This document shows, piece by piece, positions 45,295-54,700 of a DNA stretch of 64,000 bases. The stretch spans positions 62,001-126,000 of the forward strand of contig NZ_JAJOHV010000035.1 of NCBI RefSeq assembly GCF_021129175.1. Direction: 5' to 3'. The notes beneath the pieces were generated by a model. It saw only the letters and a program-made list of their open reading frames with translations. It did not search any database and had not been told where the DNA came from. A program made the translations under genes and the position numbers. This DNA is from Chromobacterium piscinae. Its GTDB lineage: Bacteria > Pseudomonadota > Gammaproteobacteria > Burkholderiales > Chromobacteriaceae. Position 1 is the first letter of the stretch. Each line of letters begins with the position of its first letter.

Positions 45295-46353
45295 ATGACC
45301 ACGCCGCTTGTCCGCGCCACCCGGTGTCTCATCCTGGCTCTAGCAACAGTCTGGCCGGCCTACTCGACGAATGCCGCCTTGCCGGACGCCGTCGCCCCAG
45401 TCTCCGGGCCGCCGGCCCAGACCGGCCGTCATGTGCTCTTGATCGCCTACGACCTGCGCAACGGCGGCATTTCCAAGACCACCCGCAGCTTCCTGAACGC
45501 CGCCGGCTATCTGCATTGGCAGGTGAAAGTTGCCGACGCCAAAAGCAGCAACGACGCGGTGCGCGAACAGTTGCTGCTGCAGGCCACGGCCAAGGATATC
45601 GCCGGGGTGGCGCTGATCGGCGCCGACAGCGCCGGCTATCATCTGGAGCTGGCCATGCTGAAGCGGATGGGCAAGATCGCGGTGGGCTGGCACGCCGGCA
45701 GCGCCCCCGGCGCCAATGCCGAGCTGTTCGCCAACATCACCACCGATCCGCTGGCCGTCGCGCAAACCGCGGTGGACTACGCGATAGGCAGCAGCGCGGG
45801 GCCGATGGGCGCCGTCATCTTCACCGATTCCCACTTTTCCATCGCCATGCGCAAGGCCCAGGCGATGAAGACGGCGCTAGAGCGCTGCAAACGTTGCAAG
45901 GTGCTGGCGGTGCGCGACGTGGACCTGAGCCAGACCACGCAGATCATCCCCAAGCTGGTGCCGGAGCTGGCGCGGCAATACGGCAAGGCATGGACGCACA
46001 CCCTCGCCATCAACGACCTCTACTACGACAACATCAACTTCCCGCTGCACCAGGCCGGGCGTGCAGACATCGTCAATATTTCAGCCGGAGACGGCTCCAA
46101 CTCGGCGATGAACCGCATCCGCGAAGGCATCTCGCAGCAAAAAGCCACCGTGGCCGAACCGTGCAACCAGCAAGGCTGGCAGATGGCCGATGAGTTGAAC
46201 CGCGGCTTCGCCCGTCAGCCGCCCAGCGGCTTCGTCAGCAAACCGATACTGGTCACGCAGGAGAGGCTGCTGAGCCATGGCCGCGATGGCGATATCGAAG
46301 ACAACCAGAGCTACCGCCAAGCCTACCTGGGCATCTGGTTCAAAAAGCCCTGA
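45295..46353 (+). CDS. Periplasmic sugar-type substrate-binding protein (orphan)
   Basis: 352 residues with a clear signal peptide (LILALATVWPAYSTNA). The mature part is a two-lobed type I periplasmic binding fold of the Peripla_BP_4 class: GVALIGADSAGYHLELAMLKRMGKIAVGWHAG, then PMGAVIFTDSHFSIAMRKAQAMKTALE and DNINFPLHQAGRADIVNISAGDGS. No ABC permease or ATPase gene is adjacent. It may therefore serve a distant transporter or a membrane sensor. It lies 98 bases upstream of bcsE, in the same direction. Confidence 0.8.
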   Translation: MTTPLVRATRCLILALATVWPAYSTNAALPDAVAPVSGPPAQTGRHVLLIAYDLRNGGISKTTRSFLNAAGYLHWQVKVADAKSSNDAVREQLLLQATAKDIAGVALIGADSAGYHLELAMLKRMGKIAVGWHAGSAPGANAELFANITTDPLAVAQTAVDYAIGSSAGPMGAVIFTDSHFSIAMRKAQAMKTALERCKRCKVLAVRDVDLSQTTQIIPKLVPELARQYGKAWTHTLAINDLYYDNINFPLHQAGRADIVNISAGDGSNSAMNRIREGISQQKATVAEPCNQQGWQMADELNRGFARQPPSGFVSKPILVTQERLLSHGRDGDIEDNQSYRQAYLGIWFKKP

Positions 46354-46395
46354 TTCCCGGCGCATATTCCACTCCGCCGCCCAAGCTCAACGGGT

Positions 46396-46424
46396 TTGAT
46401 TGCGCGGCATTCGGCTGATACTGT
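46396..46424 (+). promoter_or_regulatory. bcsE: Candidate promoter of bcsE
   Basis: TTGATT (46396-46401), 17-base spacer and TACTGT (46419-46424). Transcription would begin near 46431, after the first in-frame ATG (46428), which supports the ATG at 46452 as the real bcsE start. Confidence 0.4.
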
Positions 46425-46451
46425 TAAATGATCCGGGAACAGAACACCGCA

Positions 46452-48065
46452 ATGGACATCTCCCAAAGCCTGGGCATAGAGGGCCTCCCGCCCTCCGCCG
46501 CCACCCTGAATTGCGGCGCGCTTTACCTGGTCGCCTCGCCCGATTCCGGACTGGCCCAGGCGCTGCTGTTCTCCAACCTTCCCTCCACCGGCAGCCAGCC
46601 CCTGCTCTGCGTCAGCAGACAGCAACCCGCTCCGCAGCAAGACACCGTTTGGCTCGACCGCCGCATTCACGCCGGCAATCTGGAACTGCTGTCGCCGCGC
46701 CGGCTGCGCAAGCCGTCGCTCCATTTGACAAGCGCCTGCCTGGATGAACTGGCGCGCTGCCGCAAAACCCTGCTGCCGCCCGCCGGCGGCATGACCGTAG
46801 CGCTGGACCATGCCGAAGACTATCTGCCGCTGCAGCAACCCGCTTCGGCTCGCCGGGCGTTGCAGGCCTGCGGCGACTGGGCGGCCCGCCACGGCCATGC
46901 GCTGCTATTGCTGCTGGACAGCTCCCGGCTGGACGCCGCCGCGCTGGTGACCTTGAGCCAACTGGGCCGCGACTGCGCCGGCATGGCTTACGCCGCGCAA
47001 CTGGGCAACGGGCTCTACAGCTGGCAGATCTCGCATTGGCTTGGCGCGCCTCCCAGAGAAACCGCCAGGCTGCGCGTGCTGGAAATGAGCCTACGCCATA
47101 CGCTGAGCGCGCAAGCGGAAATCGGCGATTGCGACGGGTCCGCCGACAGCGGCGCGGAGCATGCCGCCCGCCTCGCCACTGACGCCTTGCAGGTGCTCGC
47201 CACCAGCGCCGCCCTCAGCGGCCATGCGCCGCCAACCCCGCAGTGGCGGACATTCGACGACTTGCCCCGCTTGCTGGAAGCGGCCCGCGACGCGGTGGCC
47301 GCCACTGTCCTGCTGGATACCGCCAGCGCCAAGAAAGAGGCGCTGGGCCAGGCAGTCGCGCAACTGCGGCGGCAAAACGGCAAGCTGCTGAAGATCATGG
47401 TGCGAGAAGTGGGCAACCGCCGGCTGCGCCAGAACGAGGAACAACTGCTGTTGCGGCTGGGCGCCAACGCCGTGCTGCCGGCGGAACTGCGCTTCGCCAG
47501 CCTGGCCGGCATCATCCATTCGCTGCGCCAGGCCGTCTACCAAGGCGGCGGCGTGGAGGCGGAAGACTTGCACGCCGCCAGCCATCCGGAGGCCGACCGC
47601 GGCTACCTGCCGCCCGCGCGCTTTGTCGAGATGGTGGAGAACGCCGTGCAGCGCAGCCGCGCCATCGATGTCAGCAATATGTTGATCCAGCTGCAGCCCG
47701 CGCTGGGCGCCACGCCGGCCGAACTGCTGGCGCTGGGCCGTTTCCAGCGCGCCGGCGATCTGTGCACCGCCGACCGCGGCCACGCCTATCTGTTTCTGTT
47801 CGCCTGCCGCGAAAGCGACGCCGACGCCGCGCTGGGCAATCTGTTCCGCATGCCTATAGGCGAAGTGGCCCAGTCGGAAGTCCGCAGCGCCGACTGCGAC
47901 AGCATCCTGCTGGCGCTGTCGCAACTCGCCCGGCAGCCCGGCTTCGACCAACTGCCGGACCTGAGCCACCAGTTGTCCGATGAGCCGCACCTGCGCGAGA
48001 GCCGGCACGCCTATGCCGCGCCCGTCCTGCAGCGCGCGCCGTTGCGCCGCCACGGCGGCCAGTAA
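46452..48065 (+). CDS. bcsE: Cellulose biosynthesis c-di-GMP-binding protein BcsE
   Basis: 537 residues from ATG 46452, whose product begins MDISQSLGI, like the MDPVFSIGI of E. coli BcsE. The middle is a degenerate RecA/REC-like pair (DDLPRLLEAARDAVAATVLL, LRRQNGKLLKIMVREVGNRRLRQNEEQLLLRLGAN). The C-terminal GIL domain carries the c-di-GMP-binding RxGD, RAGD at 433-436. BcsE is a cytoplasmic accessory of class II cellulose secretion that boosts synthesis and recruits BcsG through BcsF. It opens the plus-strand bcsEFG unit. Confidence 0.93.
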   Translation: MDISQSLGIEGLPPSAATLNCGALYLVASPDSGLAQALLFSNLPSTGSQPLLCVSRQQPAPQQDTVWLDRRIHAGNLELLSPRRLRKPSLHLTSACLDELARCRKTLLPPAGGMTVALDHAEDYLPLQQPASARRALQACGDWAARHGHALLLLLDSSRLDAAALVTLSQLGRDCAGMAYAAQLGNGLYSWQISHWLGAPPRETARLRVLEMSLRHTLSAQAEIGDCDGSADSGAEHAARLATDALQVLATSAALSGHAPPTPQWRTFDDLPRLLEAARDAVAATVLLDTASAKKEALGQAVAQLRRQNGKLLKIMVREVGNRRLRQNEEQLLLRLGANAVLPAELRFASLAGIIHSLRQAVYQGGGVEAEDLHAASHPEADRGYLPPARFVEMVENAVQRSRAIDVSNMLIQLQPALGATPAELLALGRFQRAGDLCTADRGHAYLFLFACRESDADAALGNLFRMPIGEVAQSEVRSADCDSILLALSQLARQPGFDQLPDLSHQLSDEPHLRESRHAYAAPVLQRAPLRRHGGQ

Positions 48066-48076
48066 AGGAAAAACCC

Positions 48077-48292
48077 ATGTTCAACCCCGAACTGAGCCAG
48101 TTGCAATTCATGGTGCTGCTGGCCGCGCTGGCCGCCGGCATCGCCGGCTACCAGCTGCGCGCCCGGCTGCTGCCCTGGCTCAGCAGCCTGCTGCTGCGCC
48201 GGCTGCGCCATTTCCAGCCCCACCCCTATCTGCAAAAGCTGAGGCGGCGGGACGACGCGCCGCTGGCCCAAAGCCGCCGCGCCGAGCCGTAA
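48077..48292 (+). CDS. bcsF: Small membrane protein BcsF
   Basis: 71 residues, 11 bases after bcsE and six before bcsG. One N-terminal membrane helix (FMVLLAALAAGIAGYQLRA) is followed by a strongly basic cytoplasmic tail. Size, topology and position between bcsE and bcsG match E. coli BcsF, which tethers BcsE to BcsG at the inner membrane; sequence identity in this family is always low. Confidence 0.85.
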   Translation: MFNPELSQLQFMVLLAALAAGIAGYQLRARLLPWLSSLLLRRLRHFQPHPYLQKLRRRDDAPLAQSRRAEP

Positions 48293-48298
48293 ACCGAC

Positions 48299-49894
48299 AT
48301 GAAGCCCAGCCACTCCGCCGCCGCCAGCGCTCCCGAAGCCGCCCCGTCGCTGGGGCTGGGCGCCTGGAGCGTCTATTTCATCGCCAAGCTGCTGCTGTCC
48401 TGGCAGGGCACGCTCAATCTCCACCCCGCGCCCAACCTCGCCTTCGCGCTGCTGCTGCTGATGCCGGTCTCCGGCAGAATTTGGCTGCGCGTCCGCGCCG
48501 CGCTGGCCTGGATCGCGGGCGCAGCCCTGCTTTACCACGACAGCTGGCTGCCATCGCCGGAAATCGCATTGCAGCAGCTGTCCACGCTCAAAGGCTTCAG
48601 CCTGCATTACCTGCTGGATCTGGCCGGCCGGGTATTGTCGCTGCCGCTGCTGACCGGCGCGGTGATCCTGTTATGCGGCTACTGGCTGCTGTCGCGCTAT
48701 CTGCGCTTGGGGACGCTGGTGGTGATCGCGCTGCTGGGCCTGAGCGGACGCCAGCTGTGGCAGGACCGGCCGCAAGCGCCGGCAAACGCGGCCGTGGACA
48801 GCGGCGCCGCCGCGCAAGCCGCGCCCCAGACGCCGGACCAGCAACTGGCGGCCTTCTTCAAAAGCGAAGGCCAACGCATCGTGAAATTCCAGGGGCCGCT
48901 GGCCGACCCCGGCTTCGACGTGCTGCTGCTGCATATCTGCTCGCTGGCCTGGGACGACCTGCGCGCGATAGGCATGGACCAGCACCCCTTGCTGAGTCGC
49001 TTCGACTTCCTGTTCAGCAACTTCAACTCCGTCACGCCATACAGCGGCCCGGCCGCGCTGCGCGTGCTGCGCGCCAGCTGCGGCCAACCAAAACACAGCG
49101 AGCTGTACCAGAGCGCGCCCGGCAATTGCTACCTGTTCCAGGATCTGGCGGCGCTGGGGTTCAAAACCGAGCTGGCGCTGAACCACGACGGCAGCTTCGA
49201 CGACTTTCTGAAGCAAATCCGCGCCGATGGCCGGCTGAACCAGCCGCTGATGTCGCAGCAGGGCCTGCCGGTCGGCCTGCGCTCTTTCGACAGCAGCCCG
49301 ATCTATAGCGACTACGCGGTGCTCAATCGCTGGCTGGAGCTGCGCCAGCAAGACAGCAGCGCCCATGTGGCGGTTTACTACAACACCATCAGCCTGCACG
49401 ACGGCAACACCATCCCCGCCGCGCCGGGGCTGAATACCATGGACAGTTACAAGTACCGCGCCAACCGGCTGTTTTCCGACCTGGCCCAGTTCATCGACCA
49501 GCTGGAAAAGAGTCATCGCAAGCTGATCCTGGTGATGGTGCCGGAACACGGCGCGGCCTTGCGCGGCGACAAGCAACAGTTCAGCGGCTTGCGCGAGATT
49601 CCCACGCCGCGCATCACCATCGTGCCGGCGGCGATCAAGGTGATCGGCGGCCAGGGCCATCCGAGCCAGATGCGGATAGACCAGCCCAGCAGCTACCTGG
49701 CGATATCCAGCATCCTGTCGCGGATGATGAACAAGAGCCCATTCGGCGCCGACTACCAACCTGCCGACTTCGGCCGCGACCTCCCCGCCACGCCGTATGT
49801 GTCGGAAAGCGCCAGCTCCATCGTGATGCAGAGCGGCAAACGCTTCCTGCTGCAACAGGATGGCGGCGGCTGGACAGAATACCCGGTGCAATAA
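48299..49894 (+). CDS. bcsG: Cellulose phosphoethanolamine transferase BcsG
   Basis: 531 residues. Five membrane helices (about 22-155) precede a periplasmic alkaline-phosphatase-fold domain. The nucleophile Ser249 lies in VTPYSGPAALR; Cys214 (HICSLAWDD) and the Glu-His pair in MVPEHGAAL are the likely zinc ligands. In E. coli BcsG moves phosphoethanolamine from phosphatidylethanolamine to cellulose, which alters the biofilm matrix. Presence of intact catalytic residues predicts modified cellulose in this organism. Last gene of the plus-strand unit, converging on the effector-like gene 81 bases away. Confidence 0.93.
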   Translation: MKPSHSAAASAPEAAPSLGLGAWSVYFIAKLLLSWQGTLNLHPAPNLAFALLLLMPVSGRIWLRVRAALAWIAGAALLYHDSWLPSPEIALQQLSTLKGFSLHYLLDLAGRVLSLPLLTGAVILLCGYWLLSRYLRLGTLVVIALLGLSGRQLWQDRPQAPANAAVDSGAAAQAAPQTPDQQLAAFFKSEGQRIVKFQGPLADPGFDVLLLHICSLAWDDLRAIGMDQHPLLSRFDFLFSNFNSVTPYSGPAALRVLRASCGQPKHSELYQSAPGNCYLFQDLAALGFKTELALNHDGSFDDFLKQIRADGRLNQPLMSQQGLPVGLRSFDSSPIYSDYAVLNRWLELRQQDSSAHVAVYYNTISLHDGNTIPAAPGLNTMDSYKYRANRLFSDLAQFIDQLEKSHRKLILVMVPEHGAALRGDKQQFSGLREIPTPRITIVPAAIKVIGGQGHPSQMRIDQPSSYLAISSILSRMMNKSPFGADYQPADFGRDLPATPYVSESASSIVMQSGKRFLLQQDGGGWTEYPVQ

Positions 49895-49975
49895 ACACGG
49901 CCAGCAGCACCTGAAAACGCCTGAGCCGCGGCGCGTCCAGAATCCCGCAACTCAGCCCCTCGCTTGCCGGCGCGA

Positions 49976-50779
49976 TCAGGCGTGTCCGCGGCTGTCAAAC
50001 AGCGACTGAGTCGGTGGCCATAGATTGCTGATGGGAGGATGGGACGGCGGGCCAGACAACTGGCCCCCTATCGTGGCCGCCCAGGGGTCGACCACAATCG
50101 CGTCGGCGCCCCAGCTTCCCACCTGAGCGAGATCGCTGGGGTGGGCCCTGCCGACGATGATGAAGCAATGCGTCGTGTTGTGTCCTTGATGGTGCGCGAC
50201 GACCTCGACGCGGCAAGCGCCCGCATGCTTAAGCAACTCCGCCGCTCCGGCATAGGCCAGAGTTGAGCAGCAGCCCGCCTGAGCCTCGTCCACGAGTCTG
50301 GCTATCCGGTCCAATTTGGAACGATCCACCTCGAAACCCGCGGCGACATTGGCGCTCATATTCGCCTGCTGATTGGCCCGCATGCGGTTGGCATCCTGGC
50401 CGAAGTCTCCCAATCTGGACATGATCTGCGCATAGCGGGGATGGCTCGGGCGGACAAACGTGCGGGCATCGGTGCAGGCGTACTCTCCCAATCGGTTCAA
50501 CGCCGCCTGGCTTTTGCCAAGCACCTCTGCAGGCTTGGGAAACAATACGGCGTTCAGCGCGCGCGTCTGCGAAGCGCAAGAGCCGGTCGCGCAAAGCCGC
50601 CGCGCGCCTTCAAAGAAACGACCTGCGGCGCTCTCCTGCGGCCTCACCTGCCCATGATCGGTCGCCACGCTTATCGAGAACTCGCGACCAGCCACCGAGA
50701 ATCCGCCGCGATCGACCACCTCGCCCACCACATCGGTGTCCACCAAGCGAGGAGATGACACACTATTGAAATTGATCAC
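49976..50779 (-). CDS. Candidate type III secreted effector with papain-like (Cys-His-Asp) domain
   Basis: 267 residues from GTG 50779, 23 bases after the chaperone-like gene stops; the longer frame to 51118 overlaps that gene and is rejected. Residues 1-150 show no known domain. The last 110 form a Cys-His-Asp cysteine-hydrolase layout: Cys170/Cys171 in QAGCCSTLAYAGAAELL, His204 in NTTHCFIIVG, Asp231 in ADAIVVDPWA. This spacing is typical of papain-fold proteases, deamidases and transglutaminase-like toxins in secreted effectors. The paired chaperone gene supports delivery by a type III system. It is not a known bcs gene, and I could not match it to a named effector. Confidence 0.65.
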   Translation of the reverse strand: MINFNSVSSPRLVDTDVVGEVVDRGGFSVAGREFSISVATDHGQVRPQESAAGRFFEGARRLCATGSCASQTRALNAVLFPKPAEVLGKSQAALNRLGEYACTDARTFVRPSHPRYAQIMSRLGDFGQDANRMRANQQANMSANVAAGFEVDRSKLDRIARLVDEAQAGCCSTLAYAGAAELLKHAGACRVEVVAHHQGHNTTHCFIIVGRAHPSDLAQVGSWGADAIVVDPWAATIGGQLSGPPSHPPISNLWPPTQSLFDSRGHA

Positions 50780-50802
50780 TGCCGCCCTTTCCCGGCAAGC
50801 CG

Positions 50803-51240
50803 CTAGCGGCTCAGCACTTGTTGCATGATGGTTTCCCTGCATAGCGCCAAACCAGCCAGACAATCCTCCACTCTGGCCGCAGACAGGGCATCGGCGGCCA
50901 GCGACTGATACGCCACCAGCCCCAGCTCCGGGTTCCAGCCTATTCCCGGCTCCTGGCCCAGCAACGGGTTCAGCGCCATTTCCAGCATCGCGGACAACTG
51001 CTCCGGCTCCAGAAACAACGGCGGCTCGCTGCCGATATGGATGATCAGGATCAGCCGGCCACTGCCGGCATCCTTTCGCAACGCAACCGGCGCAGCGCCA
51101 TCCAACAGCAAATCGCAATGCCCCTGGGCATCAAAAATCAGCCCGCTCAAACCAACACGCTGGCCTAGCTCTGCCAGCAACGCATCAAAAAACAAATCAT
51201 CCACGAGTCCCGCCTCCAGCCGAGTCGACTGAAACGGCAT
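50803..51240 (-). CDS. Class I type III secretion chaperone (CesT/SycE-like)
   Basis: 145 residues, small and acidic (many Glu/Asp), with the CesT-family run LLAELGQRVGLSGLIFDAQG, CDLLLDG, VALR and RLILIIHIGSEPP, that is, helix then a twisted sheet. Such chaperones dimerise and keep one effector unfolded for secretion, and are usually encoded just before it, as here. No secretion apparatus gene is in the window; Chromobacterium is known to carry type III systems elsewhere in its genome. Same strand as, and 131 bases after, the bcs TPR gene. Confidence 0.7.
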   Translation of the reverse strand: MPFQSTRLEAGLVDDLFFDALLAELGQRVGLSGLIFDAQGHCDLLLDGAAPVALRKDAGSGRLILIIHIGSEPPLFLEPEQLSAMLEMALNPLLGQEPGIGWNPELGLVAYQSLAADALSAARVEDCLAGLALCRETIMQQVLSR

Positions 51241-51371
51241 GCTAGGCCAAGCAGCCGGGAACGGCTTTCAAAATCCGCTCATGCGCCTGCTAGAGGCGAA
51301 ATCCAAAATAGGCAGAGAAGCGGGGCGACAAACCGCCGCCTGGAGAACAGGCGGGTTCCGCCGGACAACGA

Positions 51372-51773
51372 TCAGGGATGCGCCGGAGGCTGCGGCCAGG
51401 GCTCAGGCAGCTTGCCCGGGCCAGACGGCGGACTTGCCGGCGCGGCGGCATTCGGCTCGGCGCCCGCAACCGCGCTCTGCGCCTGCCAAGGAGAATCCGC
51501 CACCTGGCGCGAGCCGGACTTCAATCTCAGCAGATTGGCGCGGATGTCCTGGCGATCCGGCGCGATGCGCAGCGCGCGCTCCAGCAGCACGACGGCGCTA
51601 TCCGCGTCGCCCATTTTCAGCAATTGCAGCGCCAGCCGGTTGATGGCTTCCGGTTGGTAGGGATGCTGCCAATACCAGGCGCGCGCCGCCTCCAGCTCCG
51701 CAGGAGCCGCTGCCGCCATGCCCGCCGACAGCCACAGGACGACAGCCAGCCACGTAATCGGCTTGAAGCTCAC
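51372..51773 (-). CDS. Small periplasmic TPR protein at the end of the bcs operon
   Basis: 133 residues with signal peptide (SFKPITWLAVVLWLSAGMAAAA), two TPR-like helices pairs (AINRLALQLLKMGDADSAVVLLERALRIAPD) and a Pro/Ala-rich tail. It follows bcsC by 15 bases on the same strand. It may assist BcsC or peptidoglycan interaction in the periplasm. It is not one of the standard bcs genes. Confidence 0.75.
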   Translation of the reverse strand: MSFKPITWLAVVLWLSAGMAAAAPAELEAARAWYWQHPYQPEAINRLALQLLKMGDADSAVVLLERALRIAPDRQDIRANLLRLKSGSRQVADSPWQAQSAVAGAEPNAAAPASPPSGPGKLPEPWPQPPAHP

Positions 51774-51788
51774 GCCACTCTCCTCTCC

Positions 51789-54700
51789 TCAGAAACTCGA
51801 ATACGGCTGCAGCGGCTCCACCGGGAACGGCAGCGTCAACGACGCGCCGTCCGGCTGGTAGCGCAGGTAGAACAATGCCCGGCCCGGCTGGTAATACTGC
51901 GAATGCTGGTATTCCAGCATGCCGCCCAGCGCCAGCCGAGGCGTCAGCTGATATTCGAACGCCCCGCTCAGCGATACCCCCCAGCCTGGGCCGGCGCTCG
52001 CACTGACATAGGGATTGCCAGCCTGCGCCTGCAAATCCGGCCGGGTGGGATAGAACGGCGACGCCGCCTCCCGCGCGCTGGACACGGAAACCGACGCCCG
52101 GCCCGTCCAGCTCCAGCGCTCGTTGCGCGCCGCGTAGCCCAGCGGGATGGACAGCGAGTTGTAGCGTTGCGGGCTGTAATAGCCGCCCTGGCCGAAAGTG
52201 AATTCGCCCAGGTTCTTCTGAAACCAGAAATTGATGCTGTTCACGCCCAGCGTCAGCTGCCGGGCCGGCTCTTTCAGCAAACGCCAGTAAACGCCGCCCA
52301 TGATCGTCACCTTGCGGTTATCGGCCACGTTCTCGCCGGTCAGCTGCTGGTAGGCGAAATTGGACCATACGCCGAATGGCCCGCCCTTGTCGTAGCCCAG
52401 GCTGCCGCCGACGCCGGTGGCTACCACGCCTCCCCAGGTCTGTCCGGTATAGGGATCCCGCACGCCGGCGTAGCTGAGCAATGAACTGGTGACCGGGCGA
52501 CGGGAGGCTTCCAGTTTGTAGTTGAGGATGGAAACGCTGTCCGAATAGCGAATGCCGCCTATCACATTGGACACCGGGAAGTTTTGCGGCGTACTGCCAA
52601 TATCCACCCGCCACTGCTCGTTCTGGTAGCCCAGGCCCAAATCCAAGCCTTGCGCGCTTTGCGCGCCGAACCGCCCCGCGCAGCTCTGGACGCTGTTGCC
52701 GGCCAAAGCTGCGCACGCGGCGACGGAGCCAAAGCGCTGCAAGGCGTAATTATTGTCCGCGCTGTTATCCAAAGAGCCGGCGTTGATGCTGGTCGGGTCG
52801 GCGCGCAGAAAATACTTCCCCTCGCGCGGCGCCGGCAGCTCCACCAGCAGCGGCGCCTGCCACATCGTCATCTGCGACTGGCCCGGCGTGCCGTTTTCGG
52901 CGCTGCGGTAGGTCAGATCCAGGCCCTGCCAGATCTTGACGCTGCGCGCGTCCAGCAGCGCGGCGTAGTCCTCATGCAGGCTTTCCTGCTGCGCCGATTC
53001 GGCCGCCACCGGCCGCAGCGGCTGCCGCTGGCCGACATCGCCAACGGTCGCCATGGCCGAAGCCGGAGCGAAACCGGCGCGATACCACGCCAGCGCCTGT
53101 TCCGGCTGGTCTTTCTGCCGCGCGCGCCGCGCCGCCTGTCCCATCAGACCAGGGCTTTTGACGTTCTGCGCCAGCAAGCTGGATATCTCGCGATCCAGCC
53201 TGGCGGTATCGCCGACATCGCCCAAGCGGGTCATGACCCTCAAACGGAAATCCAGGCTGCGCCCTAGCTTGTCCTGCAACAACTGGTCTATGCCCTGCCC
53301 GGCCGACTCGCGGTCGCCGGTCTTGATATGCAGATCCACCAATTGCAGCTGGGCCTCGTCGTCGTCCGGCTTCCCGCTCAACGCCTGGCGCAAGCGCTCG
53401 CGGGCGGCATCCCAGCGCCCGGCCTCCATATCGTAGTCGGCCAGCCGGCGCTGCAAGCGCGCGTCTTGCGGCGCGTTCGCCAAAGCCTGGCTGAGGATGG
53501 CCTGCGCGCCGGCGTCATCGCCGGACTGCCGCGCCCTGTCGGCCTGGGCCACAGCCAGCGTGGCCTGCAATTCGGCCAGCTTCCGCTTCTGCTCCTCGCT
53601 CATGTCTTGCCGGGTTTGGCCCGCCGCCGCCAGCAGCGGCTCGGCCGCCGCGGCGTCGTCCAGATCCAGCAGCAGGTCGGCGTAGGCCAGTTCGTTGTCC
53701 GTGGATGGCTGTTCCAGATACTGCGACAGCAGCAACTGGCGGGCATGGTCGGCTTCGCCCGCCCGCAGCCAGGCCTGCGCCAGTTCGGAGAGCCGCTCCG
53801 GATCGCCCTGCATCCGGCGCTCCGCGTCCTGCAAGCCGCGCCGCGCCTCCTCCGCGTGGCCCAAAGCCAGCTGGGCGTCGGCCAGACGCATGGTTTCGCG
53901 CAGCCAAACGCGGCGCTGCAGTTCCGCCATGCCCTCGCTGCGCGCCGGCTGGGGAACCCGCTGCAAAGTGGCCAGCGCCGCGCGGTCTTCATCCCGCTTG
54001 GCCTGGAACAAGGCGTAGGCGTACAAGCTTTCCGGGCTGGCTGCCGGCGCGTCGGCCAACTGGCGCAGAACGGCTCCGCCTTTATCGGCGTCCCCAGCTG
54101 CCAGCCAGGCATTGGCCAGGGCGAAGCGGTTCCAGGCGTTTTGCGGCTGCAAATCCACCGCGCGCTGCAAATGCGGCAGCGCCTGCGGCAATTGCCCCTG
54201 AGCCAGCAAGCGGTCGCCCAGCTCGCGCTCCACTTCGGCGCGGGCGGACAGATACGAGGCGCCCAGCGCGCGCTGCTGCTTCTGCGGCAAGGCGCGCAGC
54301 ATCTGGTCGGCCTCGGCGTACTGGCCGGCATCCAGATAGCCGCGCAGCAAGCCGGCCAACGCCTGCCCGCTGTCAGGTTTCCTGTCCAGCGCCTGGCGGT
54401 ATAGCCGCCGCGCCTGCTCCGCGCGCTTTTGTCCCGTCTGCCATTCCGCGTCGGCCAGCAGCACATCGACGCTGGCCGGCTGCGACTTGCCCGCCTGATC
54501 CAACAAGGCGCGCGCCGCCTGCCATTGTCCGGCCTGCATCGCGGCCCGGGCCTGCGCCAATGTTTCCGCCAGCTGCGCGTCGGCGACGCGGCGCTTCCAA
54601 CCGCCGTCGCCCGCCTGCCCGGCCTGCCAATAGCTGGCCGCCGCGTCGGCGTAACGGCCCTGTTTCTCGCGCAGGCGACCCAGGCTCTTCAGATACTGCG

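Noticed and set aside
50780-51118. Long N-terminus for the effector candidate
   Set aside because: It would overlap most of the chaperone gene in another frame; GTG 50779 has a ribosome site.
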